Shown here: positions 36,031-43,580 of the stretch, one piece after another
Layout of the letters: each line of letters begins with the position of its first letter
Position numbering within the stretch: the stretch's first letter is position 1
NCBI GenBank assembly: GCA_964553375.1
Contig: CAZKKN010000012.1
Span: forward strand, 1 to 43,580
From: UBA9715 sp964553375
GTDB taxonomy: Bacteria; Actinomycetota; Coriobacteriia; Coriobacteriales; Eggerthellaceae
Direction of reading: 5' to 3'
DNA length: 43,580 nt
The notes under the pieces: generated by a model
Database searches by the model: none
Told to the model about the DNA's origin: nothing
The model's input: only the letters and a program-made list of their open reading frames with translations
Program-made: the position numbers and the translations under genes

Positions 36031-36509
36031 GGATTCCCCTTTTGCCTAGTCATTCATTCAAGCCTAGCGAATCGAAGCGGCCCGCGTAAGAGCGAGAAGA
36101 GATTTGCAAAAAAATACACAAGCCCTGAGCGGTTGCACAAGGAACCACCGGTTGCATTTCGAGAGGTTGCGGTTGCGGATGAGAAGAAGGGGAAGGTTCC
36201 ACCCTTATCCGACTCTTACTTATTGTCCTTGCTTATTTCGCGATGGGTGTGGAAAGATTTCTCGAAATTAAAGGGTCCGTGGTCAAATTACCCCTCGAGT
36301 CTGACTTCAACGGTGAAAAACGAGTGTCCTTGATAGCTTAGAAACGCTTCAAGGTTAATTTGCACCAACGTTTGAAGCTACTGTTGCCTGATTGGGGGGC
36401 AGCCGAGGATGCTCCTAAGTCAGACTCGAGGGGTAATTTGACCACGAACCCCGCTTTTTGAGAAAAACTGAACGAATGGTTTGAGCGAGAGCGATATTCC
36501 CGCAGGCGC
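36031..36509. other. gene-free spacer with a MITE-like element
   Basis: Upstream of the ABC gene, TTACGC-N17-TAGGCT on the minus strand near 36070 may be its promoter. The right half holds the inverted-repeat element at 36273-36451. No credible coding frame or RNA gene was recognised in the remainder. Confidence 0.5.
36273..36451. repeat. 179-bp element with 35-bp terminal inverted repeats
   Basis: Ends 36273-36307 and 36417-36451 are inverted repeats with one mismatch, the inner 29 bases being perfect. The 109-base centre contains a second inverted pair, GCTTCAA (about 36346) and TTGAAGC (about 36373), and no gene. The form is that of a non-autonomous transposable element. No flanking duplication was obvious. 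Confidence 0.78.
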
Positions 36510-37691
36510 TTAGGCGTCGTAAGATTCCTTCAACTTCTTCCACGCCGCCAAAGAATCCGTGATGGTCTTGGCGCTAACGCAATAGCTGGCCCGCACCCAT
36601 CCTTTAACCCCGAAGCAATCGGAGGGCACCAGCAGCAGATCGAACTCCTTGGCCCGGTCGCTGAACGCCTGGGCATCCGGCTCCAAGGCCTTCACCCACA
36701 GATAGAAGGCGCCGTCGGGCGGGATGTACGTGAAGCCCAGCTCATCCAGGCCGGACGTGAGCAGCTCGCGGTTGTGCGCATAAGCCGCTACATCGGTGGG
36801 ACAATCGATGCATTGCTCGATCACCTGCTGGAACAAAGCCGGCGCGCAGATGTAACCCAGCGCGCGGCCGGCACCGGCCACAGCAGCGGATACGTCGGCG
36901 CATTGCTCCATGCGGTCGCTTACATATATATAGCCGATACGCTCGCCCGGCAGGGAAAGGCTTTTCGCCCAGGAGTAGCACACGATGGTGTTGTCGTAGT
37001 AGTTGGCCGTGAACGGCACGGTCATACCATAGGTTATCTCGCGATAGGGCTCATCGCTGATGAGGTAGATGGGATGACCGAACTCCGCCTGCTTCAAGTA
37101 AAGCAGCTCGGCCAAGGCCATGATGTTCTCTTCGGTGTAGATGCATCCCACCGGGTTGTTGGGGGAGTTGATCACCACGGCAGAGGTCTGGGCAGTGATA
37201 GCCTGACCCAGCAGGTCTATATCCAGCTGGAAGTCACTTGCACGCATGGGCACTTCCACGCAGATGCATCCGGCGGACTCGATCATCACCTTGTATTCAG
37301 GGAAGTACGGAGCGTTCACGATGACCTCGTCACCCGGGTTGGTGATAGCGGCAACCGAGATATACAGGGCCGAAGTGGCACCGCTGGTCATGTACACATT
37401 AGCCGCCGTAGCCTCTATCCCGAAACGATGGCTCAGATTGGCCGCCACCGCCTGACGGGTGCCCATGAGGCCCGGGGACATGGTGTAGCCGTGAAGCTCT
37501 TCGGCAGGCTCTTCCAACAGATGCTCGATGCAGGTGCGTACGGCCGCCGGTGCCGGAATGGAGGGATTGCCGATGGAGAGGTCGTAGACGTTCTCCTCGC
37601 CCACCTGGGCTTTTCGCTCAAGCCCATAGGCATAGAGCACACGGATAGGATTGGGCGCCTTGCCCAGCATGAGCATCCTTTGGTTGATCAT
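36510..37691 (-). CDS. class I/II PLP-dependent aminotransferase
   Basis: The protein has 393 residues with the fold-type I aspartate aminotransferase pattern. YDLSIGNPSIPAP is at the N-terminus and VVINSPNNPVG at 172-182. SDEPYREITYG follows, with Asp pairing to the pyridine nitrogen (212-222). The PLP-binding Lys is K243 in CYSWAKSLSLPGERIGY, with R251 for phosphate. It would transfer an amino group between an amino acid and a 2-oxo acid. Which amino acid is unclear, though an aspartate or aromatic donor is plausible. AAAGGAG precedes the ATG. The universal stress protein gene lies 27 bases before its start on the same strand, so the two are probably cotranscribed. Confidence 0.88.
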   Translation of the reverse strand: MINQRMLMLGKAPNPIRVLYAYGLERKAQVGEENVYDLSIGNPSIPAPAAVRTCIEHLLEEPAEELHGYTMSPGLMGTRQAVAANLSHRFGIEATAANVYMTSGATSALYISVAAITNPGDEVIVNAPYFPEYKVMIESAGCICVEVPMRASDFQLDIDLLGQAITAQTSAVVINSPNNPVGCIYTEENIMALAELLYLKQAEFGHPIYLISDEPYREITYGMTVPFTANYYDNTIVCYSWAKSLSLPGERIGYIYVSDRMEQCADVSAAVAGAGRALGYICAPALFQQVIEQCIDCPTDVAAYAHNRELLTSGLDELGFTYIPPDGAFYLWVKALEPDAQAFSDRAKEFDLLLVPSDCFGVKGWVRASYCVSAKTITDSLAAWKKLKESYDA

Positions 37692-37718
37692 GAAAGCTCC
37701 TTTAGTGCGAACGATCGC

Positions 37719-38183
37719 TTACTCCTGAGGGTGATCCTCCAGGGTCTCGGGACGAACCACCAGCACGTCGCAGGTGCAATTGCGGATCAAGCTCGTGGAA
37801 ACGCTGCCCACGAAGGCGTACTTTATGTTGGAGAATCCGCGCACGCCGCAGATCACCAGGTCGGGGTCGAACGGCTTGATTATGGCATCGATGAGCGTCT
37901 CGGCGATGCGTCCCGCCTTCACCTGCACATCCACCGACGGGATGCACTCGTCGTTGCGGGCGCGGACGAGCCACTCCCCCATCTCCTCCTCGATGCGCAT
38001 GCGCCCATCTTCGGAAAGCGCCACGAAATCGATGCCGTTGGCCTCATAAGGAACGGAATCTATCACATGTCCGAACAACACCTCGGCGTTGTTGTCGTGG
38101 GCAAGGGAGAACGCCCGGCGGATCACCGCCTCCTGAGTGCTTCCCCCATCGAGCGCTGCGAAGATCCTGTTGTACTTAGCCAT
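37719..38183 (-). CDS. universal stress protein, UspA family
   Basis: This 154-residue single Usp domain begins KYNRIFAALDGGSTQEAVIRRAF and has the nucleotide-binding pattern G-x2-G-x9-G-S (GVRGFSNIKYAFVGSVSTSLI) near the end, so it probably binds ATP. The final strand, CDVLVVRPE, is typical. GGAGGAGG directly upstream of the ATG gives a strong ribosome binding site. Its neighbours are the ABC permease upstream, 47 bases away, and the aminotransferase downstream, all on the same strand. Family members help cells through starvation or energy stress. No specific role can be read here. Confidence 0.9.
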   Translation of the reverse strand: MAKYNRIFAALDGGSTQEAVIRRAFSLAHDNNAEVLFGHVIDSVPYEANGIDFVALSEDGRMRIEEEMGEWLVRARNDECIPSVDVQVKAGRIAETLIDAIIKPFDPDLVICGVRGFSNIKYAFVGSVSTSLIRNCTCDVLVVRPETLEDHPQE

Positions 38184-38230
38184 GGTTCCTCCTCCTATCA
38201 GAAGATGGCTTTCCCGACGATTTTACCCCT

Positions 38231-39625
38231 TTACCGGCCGTCATCGGACTCCGATACATCCTGGAATCCGACAGCGGAAGACTCCGCCATAGCCGACTCC
38301 GTAGCCAGGCTGAGCGGTGCTGGCGCGTGACCGGCCTTGGCCTTCTTCGCCTTCTTGGAACCGCTGCCCGAGTCCTTGCCCGCCAGACGTCCCTCAAGGA
38401 CGCCCACGAGCTTCGCCAGCGGGATGGTGATCACCAGATAGAAGCAGGCCGCCACCACATAAGGCGTGATGGAGCCAGTGGATGCCACGATGGTCTTGGC
38501 GTACATGACCACTTCCATCACACCCACGGCCGCAAGCAGCGACGTGTCCTTGTACAGCAGGATGAACTCGTTGGTCATAGTGGGAAGCACGCGGCGCACC
38601 GTTTGGGGAATGATCACATGGATCATGGTTTGCGCGCCGGTCATGCCTAAGGAGCGTGCGGCTTCGAACTGGCCTTTCGAGATGGACTGGATGCCTGCGC
38701 GGAAGATCTCGCAAAGATAGGCGGCCGAGTTCATGGAAAGCACGATAACGCCAAGGATGAACGGAGGAATCTGGATGCCCGCCAACGGCAGCCCGAAAAA
38801 CGCGATGTAGATCTGCAGGAACATGGGAGTGCCGCGCACCACATTCACGTAAATGGAGGCGAGGCCCCGCAGGATGGCCAGCTTGGCCATGCGCATGAGC
38901 GAGAGCAAAAGGCCGATGGGGATGGCCAGCGGGTACGCCACGGCCACGATGGCGATGGCCATGAGGAAGCCGTTGAACACAACCGGGAAGCTGGAGATCA
39001 AAATGGGAGGATTGAGGAACAGTCGCAGGAACTTGTTGGAGTTCCACGCCTGGACCCAGGGCTGATCTTCAAGGGAGTCTGCCAGCTGATCGGTGGGGGA
39101 GGTCACCGCCACGTTGATGGCGGGGATGCCCTCCAGTTCCTTCACCGTGCCGTCGGCGATCTGATAAGTGCCGGTGAGCTGCATGTCTCCGCCGGCCGCG
39201 GGGAAGGAGACGTCGTAGATCTCTATGCGGAAGTAGCTATCGGGGGTGGCGTCTTCCTGAAAGGTGCACACGACCGATTGTCCCTGCTGGCTGAATTCGT
39301 TGGGCAGGTTCACCCGCGTCATGCGGTCATCGCCCACCAGAATGGTCAGGCGCGCATTGTCCAAGCTGAAGGTGGTGCCTTCGGGGAAGGTGAGGGTGAT
39401 GGCCTTCACCACTTCGCCGTCGGCCGCCTGGCCTTCCCAGGTTACCCGCGTGCCCACGCCGCCGTAGACCTCGCTGCCCGTGTCGCCGTTGGGCCGCGCG
39501 GTGCACTTCTCGGTCTCCAGGGCGTAGGCTGCCGGGGAGAAGCTCCCCAGGATCAGGATGGCCAAGACCACCAGGGCAACGAAGGTGTCAGCCAGCCGGT
39601 ACCCCTTTGTTTGCGTGAACCCCAT
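38231..39625 (-). CDS. amino-acid ABC permease with N-terminal ectodomain
   Basis: The protein has 464 residues, about twice the usual permease length. Residues 10-35 form a first membrane helix. Residues 36 to about 190 form an extracytoplasmic, beta-rich region (VVKAITLTFPEGTTFSL, RLTILVGDD, YFRIEIYDVSFPAAGG) that I cannot match to a known domain. From about 205 a His/Glu/Gln-type permease follows, with the EAA loop EIFRAGIQSISKGQFEAARSL and TLLRGTP-like NVVRGTPMFLQIY. The C-terminal 50 residues are a charged, Ser/Lys-rich tail. GAGGAGATGTC precedes the ATG. The binding protein lies upstream on the same strand, after a terminator. No ATPase gene is in the window, so the energising subunit must be encoded elsewhere. 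Confidence 0.85.
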   Translation of the reverse strand: MGFTQTKGYRLADTFVALVVLAILILGSFSPAAYALETEKCTARPNGDTGSEVYGGVGTRVTWEGQAADGEVVKAITLTFPEGTTFSLDNARLTILVGDDRMTRVNLPNEFSQQGQSVVCTFQEDATPDSYFRIEIYDVSFPAAGGDMQLTGTYQIADGTVKELEGIPAINVAVTSPTDQLADSLEDQPWVQAWNSNKFLRLFLNPPILISSFPVVFNGFLMAIAIVAVAYPLAIPIGLLLSLMRMAKLAILRGLASIYVNVVRGTPMFLQIYIAFFGLPLAGIQIPPFILGVIVLSMNSAAYLCEIFRAGIQSISKGQFEAARSLGMTGAQTMIHVIIPQTVRRVLPTMTNEFILLYKDTSLLAAVGVMEVVMYAKTIVASTGSITPYVVAACFYLVITIPLAKLVGVLEGRLAGKDSGSGSKKAKKAKAGHAPAPLSLATESAMAESSAVGFQDVSESDDGR

Positions 39626-39751
39626 GACATCTCCTCGTATCGCTGCAGGGTCGTAAAGAAGTAATTATAGTCCAGGTACGCAGTGCCTAAGCACGAAAAG
39701 AACCGCGCAGCACGCTTTGGATGCGACCAAATCACGCATGCTGGTGCGCCA

Positions 39752-39853
39752 GGGTTGCTGTAGTGTGCGCTCTGAACATGAAAAACCCGTGCGGTACGCC
39801 TTAGGCGCGACCGCACGGGTTTTGAATGCTCAGGGTGCGTGCTACAGCAAGCC
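39752..39853 (-). terminator. nested hairpin and Rho-independent terminator of the amino-acid binding protein gene
   Basis: The core stem AAAACCCGTGCGGT (39782-39795) and ACCGCACGGGTTTT (39810-39823) has 14 perfect pairs and, on the minus strand, ends in TTTTT. Outer arms 39752-39779 and 39826-39853 also pair. Most of their differences are changes that keep G-U pairing in RNA. It starts five bases after the binding-protein stop and lies before the permease, so only partial readthrough would reach the permease. Confidence 0.8.
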
Positions 39854-39858
39854 TGGGG

Positions 39859-40713
39859 TTACTCGGCTACTGCGGTGGACATATGCTTCTGGATCAGCTG
39901 ATCGATGGTGCCGTCTTCCTGCAGCTCCTTCAAAGCCTCGTTGATGGCCTTGGTGAGGGCCGGGTTATCCTGGCTCACCACGATGGCGTACTCCTCGCCG
40001 GTGGCGATCGTCTTCACGATGCGAGCATCCTGGTAGGCGGTCTCCAGCATGGACTTCACCACAGCCAGGTTGGTGCACACAGCGTTGGCCTGGCCGGACT
40101 GCATGGCAGCGAACGCGTCGGTGGAATTGCCATAGGGCTGCACCGTGGCGTTGGGGAAGTTCTCCTGCACGTAGGCCTCACCGGAGGTGCCGCTCTGCAC
40201 GGCGATGATCACGCCGGCGGCATTCAGGGCCTCGTCGGCGTTGGCCTCGGTGATGTCACTGTTGTTCATAACGGCGATGGCCTGGTCATCAATGTAGTAG
40301 GTAGCCGTGAAATCCACCTGCTTGGCGCGGTCGGGATCCACCGTGAAGCCGGAGATGCCGATATCACCCTGGCCACCGGCGGCAACAGCGGAGATGATGC
40401 CATCGAACTGCAGGGTCTTGAACTCCGGCGTGTAGCCGAGCTTCTCCGCCACAGCCTTGGCGATGTCGATATCCAGGCCCACATACTCGTCGCCATCAAG
40501 CGACTCGAAGGGCGGATAGTCCGGCGACGTCAGGATGGTCAGCGTGCCCGGGGTGACCAGGGTGACCTCCTCGGTCTCGCTGGCAGCAGCAGACGAAGAC
40601 GCGGACGCGGAACTAGCCGAGGAGCTCGCGCTGCCGGAGGAACAGCCCACAAGCGCCAGGGCGGCAACCATGATACCCATGGCAGCCAAAACCAGATACT
40701 TCTTCAACTTCAT
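39859..40713 (-). CDS. amino-acid ABC substrate-binding lipoprotein
   Basis: The protein is 284 residues from the ATG at 40713. The lipoprotein signal is MKLKKYLVLAAMGIMVAALA with lipobox ALVGC (Cys24) and a Ser/Ala linker. The mature part has the SBP_bac_3 pattern: LTILTSPDYPPFESLDGDEYVGLDIDIAKAVAEKLGY, DIGISGFTVDPDRAKQVDFTATYY and KTIATGEEYAIVVSQDNPAL. It binds a polar amino acid and would work with the permease at 38231. AGAGGGATCCA before this ATG supports the start. The longer frame from 40770 crosses a 10-bp hairpin in the leader. Confidence 0.9.
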   Translation of the reverse strand: MKLKKYLVLAAMGIMVAALALVGCSSGSASSSASSASASSSAAASETEEVTLVTPGTLTILTSPDYPPFESLDGDEYVGLDIDIAKAVAEKLGYTPEFKTLQFDGIISAVAAGGQGDIGISGFTVDPDRAKQVDFTATYYIDDQAIAVMNNSDITEANADEALNAAGVIIAVQSGTSGEAYVQENFPNATVQPYGNSTDAFAAMQSGQANAVCTNLAVVKSMLETAYQDARIVKTIATGEEYAIVVSQDNPALTKAINEALKELQEDGTIDQLIQKHMSTAVAE

Positions 40714-40739
40714 TGGATCCCTCTTCCCTTTTTCTCCTA

Positions 40740-40764
40740 TATCCAGCACGTTCTGTGCTGGATA
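40740..40764 (-). promoter_or_regulatory. perfect 10-bp palindrome in the leader of the amino-acid binding protein gene
   Basis: TATCCAGCAC (40740-40749) and GTGCTGGATA (40755-40764) are separated by five bases, 27 bases before the start codon. It could be an operator or an RNA hairpin in the leader. The promoter was not clearly identified, so the two cannot be told apart. Confidence 0.45.
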
Positions 40765-40798
40765 CACCATAGCGCAAAAAGGTTACGGATTCATTGCG

Positions 40799-40818
40799 AA
40801 GGGGCAGTTTCGCCCCTT
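40799..40818 (-). terminator. GC hairpin downstream of the RNA methyltransferase gene
   Basis: AAGGGGC (40799-40805) and GCCCCTT (40812-40818) pair over six bases, about 56 bases after the stop at 40875. No U-run follows, so termination is tentative. Confidence 0.35.
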
Positions 40819-40874
40819 TGACGCGGTTGGGAGGCGTTTTCGGGCAGCAGCGGCGACCGACCAGGCTATGGCCG

Positions 40875-41726
40875 CTAGCGGCGTAGCTCCCAGAAAGCCA
40901 CGGCGGTGCTGGCGGCAACGTTGAGGGAGTCCACCCCATGGGCCATGGGGATGCGCACGGTATAGTCGCAACGCGCCAAGGTGGAAGGCGCCAAGCCGTC
41001 ACCCTCGGTGCCGAAGACCAAGGCCAGCTTGGGAGCCTCTTTCAGCCGCGGGTCATCCAAGGCGATGGAGTCTTCCTCTAAAGCCATGGCCGCCGTGGTG
41101 AAGCCGAGCTCGTGGAGAAGGGGCAGCCCGTCAGCAGACCAATCGTGGGGGTCGGTGCCTATGCGGGCCCACGGTACCTGGAACACCGTGCCCATGGAAA
41201 CGCGGACGGCGCGGCGGTAGAGCGGGTCATAGCAGGCGGGTGTGACCAACACTGCATCGGCCCCTAGGGCCGCAGCGCTGCGGAAGGCGGCTCCCACGTT
41301 GGTATGATTGCGGATATCCTCAAGCACGGCCACCAGGTGAGCGCCTTCGCAGACCTCCCGGGCACTGCGCTCCGCAGGCCGCCGAAACGCCGCCAGCGCA
41401 CCCCGGGTGAGGTCGAAGCCCGTGAGATTTCGGATCTCCCCTTCGGGCAGCACGAAGACCGGCGCGTTCGGGGCGACATCTTCCATGAGGCCCAGAACAT
41501 CCTGCAGCCCCGGCAGATAGGCCTCGGCCGTCACCAGGGAAAGCGGCTCCATGGAAGCCTGGAGCGCTCGCAGGATCACCTCATGGGACTCGGCGATGAA
41601 CTGGGCTTTTTCCGGCTCGATGCGGCTTCGCAATTGCACGTCGGTCAGGCGCGCGTAGGCGTCGAGGCGCGGGTCGCTTAAGGATTGTAGGAATGTGAGG
41701 ATATCTGCCTCCTTGCCGTATTCCAT
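40875..41726 (-). CDS. TrmH/SpoU-family RNA 2'-O-methyltransferase
   Basis: The protein has 283 residues. An N-terminal substrate-binding region (RLTDVQLRSRIEPEKAQFIAESHEVILRAL) is followed by the knotted SpoU catalytic domain with all three motifs: RNHTNVGAAFRSA with the catalytic Arg/Asn, LALVFGTEGDGL, and IPMAHGVDSLNVAAS. It transfers a methyl group from SAM to a ribose 2'-hydroxyl in rRNA or tRNA. Which nucleotide is not known. The gene is single and divergent from mazG across 107 bases. An A+T-rich stretch near 41740-41760 probably holds its promoter. Confidence 0.9.
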   Translation of the reverse strand: MEYGKEADILTFLQSLSDPRLDAYARLTDVQLRSRIEPEKAQFIAESHEVILRALQASMEPLSLVTAEAYLPGLQDVLGLMEDVAPNAPVFVLPEGEIRNLTGFDLTRGALAAFRRPAERSAREVCEGAHLVAVLEDIRNHTNVGAAFRSAAALGADAVLVTPACYDPLYRRAVRVSMGTVFQVPWARIGTDPHDWSADGLPLLHELGFTTAAMALEEDSIALDDPRLKEAPKLALVFGTEGDGLAPSTLARCDYTVRIPMAHGVDSLNVAASTAVAFWELRR

Positions 41727-41833
41727 GGTCTCAGTTTCATTACTATATTGTATTGCGTGCTTAGGACTGCAAAAATAGTGGAAAGACCAGAGCGCGCGGG
41801 AAAATGCCGCGAAGATCTCTCGGGGGGAGAGAA

Positions 41834-42703
41834 ATGGCTGGTGCCCATAACCTGGAATTCGACGAATTCGTCGAAACCATAGCCCGGCTGCGCGATCCGC
41901 AGACCGGGTGCCCTTGGAATTTGGCCCAAACCCACCGGTCGCTGGGCGATTATCTGATCGAAGAGGCCTACGAAGCGCTGGATGCCATTGAGGCCGATGA
42001 CCCGGATCACCTGCGCGAAGAGCTGGGCGATGTGCTGCTTCAGGTGGTGCTTCACAGCCAAGTGGCCGCCGATGCAGGCGAGTTCACCATCAACGATGTA
42101 TGCCGCACCATCAACGACAAGATGATCCGCCGCCACCCCCATGTGTTCGGCGACCAAGAGGCGCGCGATGCCAATGCGGTGTCCGAGCTCTGGGAGCAGG
42201 TGAAGCTTGCCGAGAAAGCCGCGCAAGCCGAAACGCCTGGGGAGCCCGCCGGGCTTTTGGATGAGGTGCCCACGCATTTCCCCGCCCTTCTGCAAGCGCA
42301 GAAGATCTCCCGCAAAGCGGCAGCCGCCGGATTCGAGTGGGATTCGGTGGATGACGTGTGGGAGAAGGTGGCCGAAGAGCGCTCCGAGCTGCAGGAAGCC
42401 TACGAGGCGGCGCCGAAGACCGCCGACGGACGCATGCTCTCCCCTGAGGGCGCCGCGACCGACCCTCGTGTGGAAGCGGCCCAGATGGAATTCGGCGATC
42501 TGCTATTCGCCCTGGTGAATGTGGGACGCAAGATGGGCTTAGATGCCGAAGCAGCCCTGCGCGCTTCGAACAGGAAATTCCGCAAGCGCTTCGCCATCAT
42601 GGAGCAGCTGGCGCAGGCGAACGACGAGGTCTTCGCCGACCTTTCTTTAGAGAAGATGGAAGACTACTGGCGCAAAGCCAAGGAAGACGAGTCCGTCCTA
42701 TGA
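41834..42703 (+). CDS. mazG: nucleoside triphosphate pyrophosphohydrolase MazG
   Basis: The protein is 289 residues with two MazG all-alpha domains. The first has ARLRDPQTGCPWNLAQTHRSLGDYLIEEAYEALDAIE and the metal-binding EELGDVLLQVVLHS. The second has FPALLQAQKISRKAAAAGFEWD and MEFGDLLFALVNVGRKMG. Family enzymes hydrolyse (d)NTPs to monophosphate and pyrophosphate, cleaning the nucleotide pool. In E. coli MazG lowers ppGpp. I start at the ATG at 41834, which has GGGGGAGAGAA before it. The longer frame from 41804 lies upstream of that site. Its stop overlaps the start of the alarmone synthetase gene by four bases (ATGA). Confidence 0.93.
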   Translation: MAGAHNLEFDEFVETIARLRDPQTGCPWNLAQTHRSLGDYLIEEAYEALDAIEADDPDHLREELGDVLLQVVLHSQVAADAGEFTINDVCRTINDKMIRRHPHVFGDQEARDANAVSELWEQVKLAEKAAQAETPGEPAGLLDEVPTHFPALLQAQKISRKAAAAGFEWDSVDDVWEKVAEERSELQEAYEAAPKTADGRMLSPEGAATDPRVEAAQMEFGDLLFALVNVGRKMGLDAEAALRASNRKFRKRFAIMEQLAQANDEVFADLSLEKMEDYWRKAKEDESVL

Positions 42704-43506
42704 ACAACTACATCGTGAATCCCAGCGGCATGACCGACGGCTTCTATCGCGTGACGCCCACCGGCGCGGTGCGCGCATCATCGTGGACCATCGTGCCCAG
42801 CAACCCCCAGGATCTGAAGAATGGCAGCACCTCCGAGTTGGTCTTGGACGTAGACGCCCTGGACCGCTACGAGAAGTTCACTGACGAGATGCACGCGGTG
42901 CTGCAGAAGTACGAAGCGGCCATGCGCGAGATGGTGGTGCGCTTCGAGATCCTTGACCGCGACCTCTCCATCCGGCGCAACCGCAACCCCATCCACCACA
43001 TCGAGTCGCGGGTGAAATCCCCCATCAGCATCTACGACAAGCTGCTGCGCTATGGCAAGGAACCTACCATCGCCAATCTGCAGGAATACCTGATGGATGT
43101 GGCTGGCGTGCGCGTGATCTGCTCCTACAAAAACGACGTGAAAAGCCTCATGGGGCTGTTGCGGCGCCAGGACGACCTGCAGATCGTCACCGTGAAGGAC
43201 TATATCGCCAACCCCAAGCCCAACGGTTATCGCAGCCTTCATATCATCGTGCGCATCCCCGTTTACTTCATGGATTCCAAGGAAATGGTGCCGGTTGAGG
43301 TGCAGATCCGCACCATCGCCATGGACTACTGGGCAAGCCTTGAGCACGACCTGCGCTATAAAGCCGTGGCCGATACCAAGGGCATCGACATCGCCGAGGA
43401 GCTGAAGGAATGCGCCCTCACCTTGGTGGACATCGAGGAGCGCATGCAAACGCTGGCGAAGGTGATCGACGGGCGGCCTGCGCCGAAGAGCAAGCATCAC
43501 GTGTAA
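42700..43506 (+). CDS. relQ: small alarmone synthetase (GTP pyrophosphokinase, RelQ/YjbM-like)
   Basis: This 268-residue single-domain RelA/SpoT synthetase has SRVKSPISIYDKLLRYGKEPT for ATP/GTP binding and DVAGVRVICSYKND. NPKPNGYRSLHIIVRIPV and VEVQIRTIAMDYWASLEHDLRYK then carry the G-loop Tyr and the catalytic Glu-Gln-Arg. There is no HD hydrolase, TGS or ACT domain, so it should make (p)ppGpp without degrading it, independently of ribosomes. Its N-terminal 35 residues are unlike typical RelQ, and a start further in is possible. The ATG overlaps the mazG stop, so translation is coupled. Confidence 0.9.
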   Translation: MNNYIVNPSGMTDGFYRVTPTGAVRASSWTIVPSNPQDLKNGSTSELVLDVDALDRYEKFTDEMHAVLQKYEAAMREMVVRFEILDRDLSIRRNRNPIHHIESRVKSPISIYDKLLRYGKEPTIANLQEYLMDVAGVRVICSYKNDVKSLMGLLRRQDDLQIVTVKDYIANPKPNGYRSLHIIVRIPVYFMDSKEMVPVEVQIRTIAMDYWASLEHDLRYKAVADTKGIDIAEELKECALTLVDIEERMQTLAKVIDGRPAPKSKHHV

Positions 43507-43536
43507 ACCGAGCGCAGGCGGCGGCATGTCAGAGCT

Positions 43537-43563
43537 TATGTCAGGGGACGGGGATGATGGCAT
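43537..43563. repeat. inverted copy of the dispersed GTCAGGGGACGGGG repeat
   Basis: These 27 bases are identical to the reverse complement of the core of the three copies at 13314-13434, about 30 kb away. It begins 31 bp after the alarmone synthetase stop. No gene follows to the window end. Confidence 0.8.
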
Positions 43564-43580
43564 ATGGGGGGATTGGCAGC

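Noticed and set aside
36133..36333. 66-residue plus-strand frame upstream of the MITE-like element
   Set aside because: No ribosome binding site, and it ends inside the inverted-repeat arm.
36774..38330. 518-residue plus-strand frame spanning the aminotransferase and stress protein genes
   Set aside because: It crosses two recognised minus-strand genes and has no motif of its own.

Overview
The window comes from a GC-rich bacterial chromosome. The gene content points to an anaerobic gut actinobacterium of the Coriobacteriia/Eggerthellaceae type. The clues are a 12-helix membrane regulator with a LuxR DNA-binding end beside a molybdopterin enzyme, two SLC13 carriers, frequent GTG starts, and short repeats of the REP kind in the spacers. 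The genus is not settled by the sequence. No rRNA, tRNA, phage, transposase or CRISPR array was seen.

Layout. 1-540 is the end of a ribosomal protein operon (rpsI partial, rplM) with its promoter and a structured leader. 865-6390 holds a YgiQ-type radical SAM protein, a DUF1847 protein and a three-gene SsuABC-like ABC importer ending in a good terminator. 6540-11114 is iron uptake: feoA, a feoB with a large acidic insert, and, on the other strand beyond a repeat-filled spacer, the FeoB-associated Cys-rich protein with a decayed partial duplicate beside it. 11280-16710 carries a DUF2798-like membrane protein, an unknown protein, a methyltransferase and a siderophore/heme-type ABC importer (SBP, permease, ATPase), with tandem repeats and a nested palindrome between them.

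16755-26044 is the most notable part. All genes are on the minus strand: an SLC13 carrier, a 12-TM LuxR-type sensor-regulator, a molybdopterin large subunit and [4Fe-4S] small subunit closely matching the pyrogallol-phloroglucinol transhydroxylase architecture, a second SLC13 carrier, and two small zinc-ribbon proteins. The large subunit has no Tat signal and no N-terminal Fe-S motif, so the enzyme should be cytoplasmic. The likely job is uptake and anaerobic hydroxyl transfer or dehydroxylation of a phenolic acid, sensed by the membrane regulator. The substrate cannot be read from sequence.

26906-36030 encodes an OatA-like acyltransferase, two bacterial PH-domain membrane proteins (YdbT/YdbS), homoserine O-acetyltransferase (E111 type), and a MacB-like ABC protein with a Met-rich ectodomain. 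36510-43506 encodes an aminotransferase, a universal stress protein, an amino-acid ABC permease with an unusual N-terminal ectodomain plus its lipoprotein (no ATPase nearby), a SpoU-type RNA methyltransferase, MazG and a small alarmone synthetase. Several spacers hold 60-180 bp elements bounded by long inverted repeats.
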